Assembly: GCF_900109045.1 (NCBI RefSeq)
Contig: NZ_FNYL01000012.1
Coordinates: 62,001 to 126,000 of the forward strand
Direction: 5' to 3'
Length of the DNA: 64,000 nt
Source of the DNA: Dyadobacter sp. SG02
Lineage (GTDB): Bacteria; Bacteroidota; Bacteroidia; Cytophagales; Spirosomataceae
The notes under the pieces are model-generated. The model ran no database searches and was not told where the DNA came from. It saw only the letters and a program-made list of their open reading frames with translations. Both the position numbers and the translations under genes were made by a program. Of this stretch, positions 1 to 7,698 are shown piece after piece. Every line of letters starts with the position of its first letter. Position 1 is the stretch's first letter.

Positions 1-174
1 CTCGTACTCATTCAGGAAGTTTTTCTCACTTCCGTCGATGGCGAACGAAACCCTGTTGTAGTAAAGTATCAACATTCGGTTAATGCACGAAAGCTCACTT
101 TCATAGAAGCGCCCTGTGAGCTCTTCGGCCAAAAACTTAGTAAGTGGGTAGCGTAAATTTTGTTGTAGGTTCAT
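1..174 (-). CDS. Hypothetical protein, 3' end outside window
   Basis: The minus strand is open from an ATG at 174 down to base 1, 58 codons with no stop, so the gene continues past the left edge. The peptide begins MNLQQNLRYPLTKFLAEEL and is mixed polar and hydrophobic without a signal peptide or recognisable motif. No function can be assigned. The long uninterrupted frame at the window edge is the only support. Confidence 0.45.
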   Translation of the reverse strand, partial: MNLQQNLRYPLTKFLAEELTGRFYESELSCINRMLILYYNRVSFAIDGSEKNFLNEYE

Positions 175-812
175 CTGTCCTGTTGTTTCGTTTCTACTAA
201 ACCATTCTCATCGCCAATGATTTTCATGTTTGCCCTGAAAAGGTAATAAATCATGAAAGTGGCTCCAAGGAGCTCATCCCATAAATAGACCAACAGGGGC
301 TCAACTCCTCGCTTCCAGGGATTTTTTTGCAGGCAGTAAAGGCATCTACGCCGCGCAGCCGGAACGAAAATGAAGCCAGCTGTTAAAGACTCACGCGCAC
401 ATTTAAATCCTTAAAGCGACTGAATAGGCCGGGTTCAACCAAAGACAAATGCAATGTTGTCTAAACTTCACATACCTGGTTTGCTTCTTTTGAACCGCTT
501 CGATAATGGTAGGTTTGCGGCAATTTCTATTGTCCAACAAGTGTTCACTACCTTTTCCGATGTGCAGTGCGATGTTTCGATATACGAGCTGACAAACAAA
601 TGATTTCCCGGTAAACGAGCCGAGCGACAATACTGCCAAAATCCGTGCGAATACCATACTGTCGCAGATAACAGCCATAACTTACATTACCATAGCAATT
701 CATGTGCAATGTCGTCCCAATTGCATAGTTTAGCGGCAATGTCGTGATCGTTAACGATTTAAAGCCAATAGAGCGACTGAAAGAATCGAAAAACAACAAA
801 GCCCCAACTTTT
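175..812. other. Intergenic, no supported gene
   Basis: About 640 bases without a convincing gene. Short open frames exist on both strands, but they overlap one another and lack any recognisable domain. A GTG at 744 could extend the next gene by 23 codons. I see no tRNA, strong hairpin or repeat here. Confidence 0.5.
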
Positions 813-1274
813 ATGGATCAGATCGATACACCGAATATAGACGCAGATCAGCACCCTCACGACCTGGACGAGTACAAACAGTTGACAACCTTGTTTCAAG
901 GTTATCTTAACCTTACGGTAACGACCCTGAATTATACATTACTGCTAGCTGGCGGGTCGACGGCTTATTTTCTTAACCAAAAAAACCCTGAGTCTCCGGC
1001 TAAGTACGGACTTTGGGTACCTGCATTTATCTGCTACGCTATTGCGTTGGGATTTTACAAGGCTATCCCCTCATCGAAGGAGCTTACCACTACGCTTCAC
1101 GATATCAAAGGCCGACTCAGGCTACAACTTGCTCCACACAGCGAAAACTTAACGAAAACGTTGAGTTGGTCAAGTGTTCTGCTGGCCATCGTAGGAACGG
1201 GAATAGTGGTTCTTTTTTGGTTATCCAATTGCCATTGTCTGTTATCAGAATACTTTTTGGGGAACGTAAAATAG
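813..1274 (+). CDS. Unknown small membrane protein
   Basis: A 153-residue protein from the ATG at 813; a GTG at 744 in the same frame would add 23 residues. It has a polar, acidic N-terminus, then about three hydrophobic stretches: one around LNYTLLLAGGSTAYFL, one around WVPAFICYAIALGF, and one near the C-terminus around SSVLLAIVGTGIVVLFWL. A charged segment with basic residues separates the second and third. I do not recognise the family. It precedes another unknown membrane-anchored gene in the same direction, with about 230 bases between, inside the AT-rich accessory part of the window. Confidence 0.55.
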   Translation: MDQIDTPNIDADQHPHDLDEYKQLTTLFQGYLNLTVTTLNYTLLLAGGSTAYFLNQKNPESPAKYGLWVPAFICYAIALGFYKAIPSSKELTTTLHDIKGRLRLQLAPHSENLTKTLSWSSVLLAIVGTGIVVLFWLSNCHCLLSEYFLGNVK

Positions 1275-1502
1275 AAGTATTGTCCCTAGAAAAATCACCA
1301 AACTGAGAAATGGCAATCGCATAAATAACAGCATCAGGCAAACATCTCAATACTCGGATTTTACCGAAGTATAAACTTTGGCATTGAAAGTGCCTACAAA
1401 AAAACATAAGTGCCAACTGCACGCCTGGTGTTGTAGTGGCAATGCAGCGGATTGTATAACTTTGATGCGAAGCGTCCGAAAAGAATTAAACCTGATTTTT
1501 AA

Positions 1503-3179
1503 ATGGATATAGAATTCCGTGAATTCTTTGAACATTTGCTCGAAGCAGCACATACTGCGCTTGCCGAAAAGAACGGAGAAGTAATCAAAATAAATATTAC
1601 AAAAGAAATACCCGGATCGGTAGATCTTTCTTCCCTAACCCGGAATGCCCTATATGTGGTGGAAAATAATGTTGAAGAGTGGATAGGGTTGAGTGTTGAA
1701 GTATTCTTAAGAAGGCACTTTAAGAAAATTGTGGTCGACAACAGTTTCCCCTCGAAACTTTCACTTATTGATGTACATGGAGATTCTGTGACAGTTCGCG
1801 AAAGCACAATGAGGGCCGGGTCTGAAAAAAAAATAGATCTTTACTTTTTTACTTCGTGGCTAGTCGAGCTCAACGTTGAAGGATCAATTGGCCTGTTTGA
1901 CTCAGACCATCTCTCGGTGGAAAGCTTCAAAATAGCCAATGACCGGTCGGCAGCAGTCCATATTGAGGACCTGGATTTACAGGGCAATGTTGATCAATTT
2001 TTCATTCACAACACCCTTGTCGAAAAGGCCAGGATCGATTTGCTTGGAACCGTCGGCAAAGCTGAGGTCATCAATGTAAATTTTCACTATTTCAATCCTG
2101 GACAGCTGTACATGAGCTCCCACAAGATGATTAATTTGGCTTGTGAGGGAGGCAAATCCGAGCAATTTGCCTTGATTTTACATTCCGATGCAGGCTCGAT
2201 AGTCATGCAGAACACGGATCACGAGCACTTTAATCTTGAACAAAAGCAAGGAAAAATTACCAGTCTGGCACTTAAAAGAGTATCAGCGTTAAAAACGCTT
2301 ACAATTACCGGACACAATCATGACGGGCAAGCCAATAGGATTGACGATCTGTACCTTCATTCGATCAATTTCACCAAGGACTTCGTTGGCGTATTCGAGT
2401 ATTTCCAAGTTCGGAAAGCCGTTACATTTTACGATGTTGTAAATCAGGGGGCGATACGCTTTTCAGATGTAGACTTAGGCAATGCAGATCTCAGGATTGG
2501 AAAATCCCGGATTGGAAATTTCAGTTTTTTCAGTTCTAAGTTGTCTAAAAAAATCTATGTGGAAGCATCCAATCTCGAAGATATAAGATTTGCAGGCACT
2601 TTAGTTCCCACGCAGATATTGGGACTGAACACCAAAACGAGCAACAAGGCTAAATTGACCAATCAAATCCAGGTAGTCCAGCAAATGAAGACTGTTATGG
2701 AAAAAACAGGCGATAAAGACTTGTCAAAGTATTTCAGGCAACAGGAGCTCCGCCTTACATACGAAAAACTCGGGTTTTTCAATAAAAAGGAGTTTGAGGA
2801 AAAGCTCACATTGTGGTTCAATTTCTCCAACGCCCACGGTCAAAGCTGGATAAAACCCTTACTGATTGCCTTGGCGGCAAGTGGGCCAATCATTTTCTCG
2901 CTTTTTGTTTTCACGATAGGCTACAGGTTAGATTTCTCAGCAAAATCTTTTCAGACATTCAGTGATCTTTGGGGCCACTACTTCGACGTGATCATTCCTT
3001 CTTACGTTTATCCCGCCAAGAACAAACTTGCTTTTCTGGAAGCCTTTCTCGGCCAGGAGAAAAACGAGCTCTGGAAATTGCCTTTTAGTGCCCAAATGCT
3101 TGTGCTGCTGAACGATGTACTGATAATGCCATTCCTGATTATACAGACGGTAACTGCTTTTAGAAAGCATGTTGCTTAG
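1503..3179 (+). CDS. Unknown membrane-anchored, beta-helix-like protein
   Basis: A 558-residue protein with no family I can name. Residues about 60-400 consist of short alternating hydrophobic and polar strands with phrases such as VVNQGAIRFSDVDLGNADLR, a texture like pentapeptide-repeat or right-handed beta-helix proteins, though the repeat is loose. About residues 385-430 are charged and helical. Two hydrophobic stretches follow, one near 455-475 (LLIALAASGPIIFSLFVF) and one at the extreme C-terminus (VLIMPFLIIQTVTAF), so the repeat domain is probably tethered to the inner membrane by its C-terminus. There is no signal peptide, so the N-terminal part is likely cytoplasmic. Confidence 0.6.
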   Translation: MDIEFREFFEHLLEAAHTALAEKNGEVIKINITKEIPGSVDLSSLTRNALYVVENNVEEWIGLSVEVFLRRHFKKIVVDNSFPSKLSLIDVHGDSVTVRESTMRAGSEKKIDLYFFTSWLVELNVEGSIGLFDSDHLSVESFKIANDRSAAVHIEDLDLQGNVDQFFIHNTLVEKARIDLLGTVGKAEVINVNFHYFNPGQLYMSSHKMINLACEGGKSEQFALILHSDAGSIVMQNTDHEHFNLEQKQGKITSLALKRVSALKTLTITGHNHDGQANRIDDLYLHSINFTKDFVGVFEYFQVRKAVTFYDVVNQGAIRFSDVDLGNADLRIGKSRIGNFSFFSSKLSKKIYVEASNLEDIRFAGTLVPTQILGLNTKTSNKAKLTNQIQVVQQMKTVMEKTGDKDLSKYFRQQELRLTYEKLGFFNKKEFEEKLTLWFNFSNAHGQSWIKPLLIALAASGPIIFSLFVFTIGYRLDFSAKSFQTFSDLWGHYFDVIIPSYVYPAKNKLAFLEAFLGQEKNELWKLPFSAQMLVLLNDVLIMPFLIIQTVTAFRKHVA

Positions 3180-3197
3180 AGTGCTATCCATGCTGAC

Positions 3198-3505
3198 CTT
3201 ACATTAGGATTCATTTTGGTACCACATAAATCAGCACAGTCCGGCCGCACCGTCACAGGGGCTGATCAGGGCAGTCCTGCAAGCAGCGGCCAAGTTAAAA
3301 TTGCCAATATGCAAACCAAGATTTCGTTCGCATATCGGGCGTTGGAGATCAAAATAAGAATTACTGGCTGGGTAATCCGGGCAGCTTGACTATCAACCAT
3401 GCCTGTGATACCGGCTATCAACAACTACGGGACACCTGCATGTTGTATAGTTCGGATGGTATTGTTCAGATCACGGCGCGGTCTGGTTGCCATATTCGTG
3501 CTTAG
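3198..3505 (+). pseudogene. Possible decayed gene fragment
   Basis: Between the preceding stop and the permease remnant lies DNA that translates into protein-like sequence in two frames. One frame gives residues such as SAQSGRTVTGADQGSPASSG (3231 onward). After a shift near 3310-3320 another frame gives DFVRISGVGDQNKNYWLGNP and runs to a TAG at 3503-3505. The composition (Gly, Ser, Asn, Thr, paired Cys) resembles an exported protein. There is no clear start. This may be chance. Confidence 0.25.
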
Positions 3506-3532
3506 TACTAACCACTTTATAACCCGTCGTAA

Positions 3533-4153
3533 TCAAGGTTGCACTTCGGGGCCTGCCGTCGGAACCGCATCCTGCGGCAATGTGTCGCCCAAGAGCTTGC
3601 CCCACGGTTTAAGTTCATCGATACGGTCGAATACAATTTTTAGAACCGCGACAAATGGAATTGACAGAAACATTCCACTAAACCCCCATAGCATGCCGCC
3701 TAACAAAACTGCGAGTATCGAGATAAGAGCGTTTACGGAGACTTTGGATGAAACTACCCTGGGTACGATTATATGATTGTCTACAAACTGGATAACCGAA
3801 TAGCTTACCAGGATCAAAAGCGGAGTCGTGTAGCCATCCTTGGTGACAAATGAAACGAGTACCGGTAATGCGATGGCAATGATTCCACCGATGTAAGGGA
3901 TCAGATTCAGGATAGCACCCAGAATACCTAACAATAGCGCATACTGGACATCGAGCACTAACAGCACAGCCCAGTTCAGGCCTGTAAATATGCAAGTTTC
4001 GATCATCAGCCCAACGATGTAGCTTTGTACTGCCCCTTTGGTTTCTTTCAGGATTTCGGAAACGGAAACGGAATTATCCTCCCTGAAAACTTCAAAAATG
4101 AAGTTAAGCATCAGGGGTTTGTAGAACAAGAGCAAAAACACATAGAGTGGTAG
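3533..4153 (-). pseudogene. AI-2E family transporter, 5' half missing
   Basis: The minus strand encodes the C-terminal roughly 205 residues of an AI-2E family (PerM/TqsA-like) permease. Recognisable parts are the hydrophobic LPLYVFLLLFYKPLM, the family signature region LLGILGAILNLIPYIGG, the NHIIVPRVVSSKV motif, and the final LLGGMLWGFSGMFLSIPFVA segment. Family members are usually about 350 residues, so the first several membrane segments are gone. The frame runs upstream into the end of an IS3-family element at 4154, and I find no 5' half beyond the element's other end near 5567, so this is insertion plus deletion rather than simple interruption. The product is almost certainly non-functional. 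Confidence 0.8.
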
Positions 4154-4156
4154 TGT

Positions 4157-4200
4157 AAGCTTACAAACGCGGGGAAGCTTACAAAATCGGGAAAGCTTAC
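4157..4200 (+). repeat. Three 18-base-spaced AAGCTTAC repeats at IS left end
   Basis: AAGCTTAC occurs at 4157-4164, 4175-4182 and 4193-4200, exactly 18 bases apart and in the same orientation, with GC-rich spacers ending GGGG or GGGA. A fourth partial copy, AAGCTT, lies at 4218-4223. The right end carries a related pair in inverse orientation. They look like iterated transposase-binding sites. Confidence 0.7.
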
Positions 4201-4271
4201 ATTCGATATAGAAATGGAAGCTTGAGGTGGCTCCTAAAAGCGGCACACATTTTTGCACAACCTGATGCGAA

Positions 4272-4583
4272 ATGGGAGGTCAGAAAGGGGTTAAAACCCG
4301 GAAGAGTTACGATGCTGACTTTAAGCAGGAATTAACGAGTATGTTGGCTTCTGGAAGAAGCGCGAAGGAAATTTCCGAGACGTTTGGAATTGCTGAAAAT
4401 CTTCTATATCGTTGGAAGAGAATGGCAACTATGAAGACAAAAACAAAGAATGTGGAGAGTGAAGGTAGTAAGGCTGCAAAACTTGCTGCTGAAAATGCTA
4501 AGCTACGAGCGGAAGTTGAACGCCTGAAAACCGACCGTGAGATCTTAAAAAAGGCGTTGGGTCCCTTCAGCACGTCCGACTAA
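4272..4583 (+). CDS. IS3-family transposase OrfA
   Basis: A 103-residue protein of the IS3/IS911 OrfA type. The N-terminal half (RKSYDADFKQELTSMLASGR then AKEISETFGIAENLLYRWKR) is the helix-turn-helix that binds the element's ends. The C-terminal half (AAKLAAENAKLRAEVERLK then DREILKKALG) is the leucine-zipper-like coiled coil used for multimerisation. In this family OrfA acts as a regulator and is also made as an OrfAB fusion by -1 frameshifting. A slippery A AAA AAG lies near its 3' end at 4547-4553 in the correct phase. Confidence 0.9.
   Translation: MGGQKGVKTRKSYDADFKQELTSMLASGRSAKEISETFGIAENLLYRWKRMATMKTKTKNVESEGSKAAKLAAENAKLRAEVERLKTDREILKKALGPFSTSD
4547..4553 (+). promoter_or_regulatory. 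-1 frameshift slippery heptamer
   Basis: The bases A AAA AAG are read in orfA phase as TTA AAA AAG. This is the classical -1 slippage heptamer of IS3-family elements. The -1 frame is open from here into orfB, which would give an OrfAB fusion transposase. Confidence 0.7.
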
Positions 4584-4603
4584 GAGACGTCTATGACTTA
4601 ATA

Positions 4604-5478
4604 ATGTCGCTCTCGAAGACAAATAAGGTAAGTTATCTGTGTTCGCTTTTTGAAGTAAGCCGCACAGCCTATTACCGGTACAGGCGAGGAGAAAGTCATA
4701 ATGCGGACAAAAAATACAATCGCCCAAAGCATGAAATACGGATTGAGTTTATCCGCAATTTGAAGCGATATGGCAGTCGGCGTATCAAAGAGTCCTTGAA
4801 ACAAAAAGGCATCAAGATTAGTCGCCGAAAAGTCGCTGAAATCATGCGAAAAGAGGGTTTGAGGACTATTCAACCAACTAGGTTTATTCCGAGGACGACC
4901 GATAGTAAACATGGGAAACGAGTTTGTCGAACCTTCTGCTTGAACAGCCAAAGCCAGATCGACCTAATGCAGTTTGGACATCGGATATTACATACATGCC
5001 GCTGAAAGGTGGAAAATGGGCGTATCTCTGCACTTGGATGGATTTGTATTCCAGGCAGATTGTTGGTTGGCAATTAGCCGACAATATGGAAGAAAGCCTT
5101 GTCAGGGAACCGTTGGTGAGGGCACTTTTAAAGCGAAGAGCCAAAAGGGGAATGATAGTGCACCGCCGGGCGGCCCCGTCGGATCGTGGCGGACAATATT
5201 TGTCGCGAAAAATAAAGAAAGTGATCAAAACTTTCAAGTTGAGACAAAGCATGTCCCGCGCCGATGATCCGTACGATAACGCATGGGCTGAGTCATTCTG
5301 GAGTAGGATGAAGGCCGAATTAGATATGCCCAAAGGCGGTTATGAGAATATTGAAAAATTAAAGTCTGCTCTATTTGAATACATCGAAGTATATTACAAT
5401 ACAAGAAGGCTGCATTCGTCTTTGAGCTATTTAAATCCAGCAGCCTTTGAGGCTGAATATTACCGACAGACGGGATAA
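4604..5478 (+). pseudogene. IS3-family transposase OrfB, frameshifted
   Basis: OrfB should be one DDE integrase-like protein but here lies in two frames. The first part (ATG at 4604, open upstream in the -1 frame of orfA) has the HTH_21 region ending near KHGKRV. The second resumes in another frame at about 4924 with SNLLLEQPKPDRPNAVWTSD and runs to the stop at 5476-5478. The change fits loss of one base near 4915-4930. Catalytic residues are recognisable: Asp in WTSDITYMP, Asp in SDRGGQYLS, Glu in NAWAESFWSRMKAEL. Between the His and Ser of the usual HSDRGGQY motif there are five extra residues, RRAAP, encoded by 15 bases that are all G or C (5164-5178). Confidence 0.85.
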
Positions 5479-5634
5479 GAATTGAAGTTTTTAATATTTA
5501 CTAACCCGCAAAAGTGTAAACCAAAACGGAACCACGTCAGCTTTCCCAAATTAAGACAAGCTTACCAATTCTGAATAGTCTACATTACGAGCGATCTTCT
5601 GAGGATATCTCCGATCAATAAATCACAGACAATT

Positions 5635-6435
5635 TTACTGTTTTTTTGCTTTATCCGACTTTTGCTGATTCATCAACAACTCTTTTAGCAGATCGATTGT
5701 ATTTTGCTTTTCTTTCAAAGCCATACTATCAATACTATTGCCTATCCTTTCCGATGCTCTAAGCTTTTTAGTCAAAGTCGAGTCAGCCTCTGACTTAGTC
5801 CCCATCTGAGCGTAAAGTGTGTCTATATGCCTGAAAGAAAGATAGAATACTGCTAACAAGACAATAAATTGTGCCACGAATACCAGTTGTAAAAGTTTAA
5901 GGTTTGTCGTTAGATAGTTCAAGGTTGAAAAAATATGGCTGTTGGCAACGGAACTATTATTATAGCTAGGAAACGAAGACATAAAAGTATAACCACCAGT
6001 AAAGGAAATAGAGTTTCCCAACCAAATTGCCAGTTTGTTGAAATCCTTCAAAAGCCTATCCAAACCATCGCGTATATCGTTATAATGTGCAAGCCCCGTT
6101 CCAATCAGCAAGATCGCTTCAATGAGGTACGAACCCGGCTGTTCAATTAAGCTAAGTGTAAATGGTCGGCGCCATTGATCCTCAGCATCTGGTCTTCTCA
6201 GATGTTGAAAGGCTTTTTCAAGATAAAGATTGACAAGGCCCTTCAGAATTAGGGTCGAATCTTCCTTTTCCGGTGGTATATCAGCTCTTCCGATAACCTC
6301 CAGCCGCGCCTGTTGAAGAACTAGGTTTTGAATCTCAGAAAATCCAATTACTGGGCTTGAGAAATACAAATAAATCTTGACCTGCTGAAAGTCATTCATC
6401 TCTTCACGATAGAATTCAGTTTTCCTATAATTCAT
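5635..6435 (-). CDS. Unknown protein with one membrane segment and coiled-coil tail
   Basis: A 266-residue protein from the ATG at 6435; an in-frame ATG at 6468 would add 11 residues. The first 180 residues are a soluble-looking domain with no motif I recognise (for example VIGFSEIQNLVLQQARLEV and LKDFNKLAIWLGNSISF). A hydrophobic stretch follows (LKLLQLVFVAQFIVLLAVFY), then a charged, Lys- and Glu-rich helical tail ending KSDKAKKQ that could form a coiled coil. It stands alone on the minus strand between the IS and another unknown membrane protein, in the island that also carries the Gabija-like genes. Confidence 0.6.
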   Translation of the reverse strand: MNYRKTEFYREEMNDFQQVKIYLYFSSPVIGFSEIQNLVLQQARLEVIGRADIPPEKEDSTLILKGLVNLYLEKAFQHLRRPDAEDQWRRPFTLSLIEQPGSYLIEAILLIGTGLAHYNDIRDGLDRLLKDFNKLAIWLGNSISFTGGYTFMSSFPSYNNSSVANSHIFSTLNYLTTNLKLLQLVFVAQFIVLLAVFYLSFRHIDTLYAQMGTKSEADSTLTKKLRASERIGNSIDSMALKEKQNTIDLLKELLMNQQKSDKAKKQ

Positions 6436-6781
6436 CAGAAAAAATTTTTGATATGACCGAAGAAGCAAATATTGTAAAAGATCAAAATCACATCCAGAGC
6501 AATCACTCCTTGACGATATTTATTGTGCATAATTAAACAGATAAATAGTAAATTATATTCGTATTTGACCTCCTGAAAAGAATATTTCATCCAGTAAAGG
6601 ACAAATCTTTGCTTTGAAAATAAATTCAGCCGCAAAGATCACTAATTTGCTGGATAGGATATCGGCATCCACACGTCGATCGCCAATAGCATGGCACTTT
6701 TCACTCCTGCTTTTTGAACCACTAGCAATCAACATTCGATAACAACTTGAGCATGCAACAAACCGGATCGAAGGAGTTTGA
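6436..6781. other. Intergenic, no supported gene
   Basis: About 350 AT-rich bases between two minus-strand genes. Only short frames with no recognisable content. No tRNA or strong hairpin seen. It probably holds the promoter of the downstream minus-strand gene. Confidence 0.5.
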
Positions 6782-7426
6782 CTATTTGCCGCGCGAATAC
6801 GAATCCTCCTTAAAGGCTATTACCGCAACAACGATCGAGACCAGAAGCGTGCCAATCAGACATCCCCAGACAAGCCAAGGGATCTGCAGGACCGCCTTTT
6901 GGATAGACTTTTCCGAATTACTATCTGGATTAAAGACAATTCCGAGCAAAATAATGAAAGGAATCAACAAATGAGCAACAATACCAGCAACCTTGACCCA
7001 ACGGGATTTTTGCTCATAAAGAACGCCTCCAACGATAGTAAGCAATGCCGCTATTCCAGAAAGGATATACCATTCGAATTTTGAGCCAGGATAGTATTCG
7101 TCACAAAGGTTGACCAAGAATCCTGTGAGGACCGAAAGTATTGGAACCGTCCACTTAAAGGGCTCATCTTTTACTAACTTATTTATTTTTGCGACAATGA
7201 GAACCGTTCCTGCTGTTCCTGTCACACCTAAGAACCATGCAGAATATTTTGAGACCTCAGCTGTGATTGCGACTCCGGCAACACTACCAGTGACAGCTAT
7301 TGAAACCATGCAACCTAGCGCATAAAGGATAGTTGGCAAAACCCAACCAAGCGCAAGTATAACCAACGCCAAAGCGACACCGATAGCAATAATTATCGAT
7401 GGGTTTAAAAAATTTTTTTCATTCAT
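6782..7426 (-). CDS. Unknown polytopic membrane protein
   Basis: A 214-residue protein from the ATG at 7426 (MNEKNFLN); an ATG at 7438 would add four residues. It is almost entirely membrane: about six hydrophobic stretches, beginning IIIAIGVALALVILALGWVL and including YALGCMVSIAVTGSVAGVAI, WYILSGIAALLTIVGGVL, VAGIVAHLLIPFIILLGIVF and LVWGCLIGTLLVSIVVAVIA. Short charged loops lie between them. No transporter motif is evident and I cannot name the family. It is divergent from the nuclease-helicase operon starting at 7699, with 270 AT-rich bases shared upstream. Confidence 0.65.
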   Translation of the reverse strand: MNEKNFLNPSIIIAIGVALALVILALGWVLPTILYALGCMVSIAVTGSVAGVAITAEVSKYSAWFLGVTGTAGTVLIVAKINKLVKDEPFKWTVPILSVLTGFLVNLCDEYYPGSKFEWYILSGIAALLTIVGGVLYEQKSRWVKVAGIVAHLLIPFIILLGIVFNPDSNSEKSIQKAVLQIPWLVWGCLIGTLLVSIVVAVIAFKEDSYSRGK

Positions 7427-7698
7427 AGTTTCACGCATGTAGATAGAGGTGCCGTATTCTTGGTTAGCTACGGTGTAGACGCCATGATACTACAAAAAAA
7501 TGATAAATACTTGATTACCGATAATTTACATACAAAACAACGGCGCTAATTACCCAACGGCCTTTAATTCCATTGGCTGTACCACTCATGCTAGGAAAAT
7601 GGCGACATAACCGGGTAAATTGCTTTCTTAACCGACAACTAACACGTGCTTTGCTCGGAATAATAAAATTAGAAAATTGCCACAAAAACTGAAAACTT

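Larger units (their letters stand above)
4154..5567 (+). mobile_element. IS3-family insertion sequence
   Basis: A roughly 1.4 kb element with orfA and orfB in the IS3-family arrangement. The left end is placed at TGTAAGCTTAC (4154) and the right end at AAGCTTACCA (5558-5567). They form an imperfect inverted repeat starting TG and ending CA, as is usual for this family. I see no clear short target duplication. The transposase orfB carries an internal frameshift, so this copy is probably dead. Its left end joins the coding sequence of a truncated permease. Exact ends are uncertain by a few bases. Confidence 0.75.

Noticed and set aside
3399..3776. A plus-strand frame opposite the permease remnant
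   Set aside because: The minus strand encodes recognisable AI-2E permease sequence, so this is its antisense shadow.
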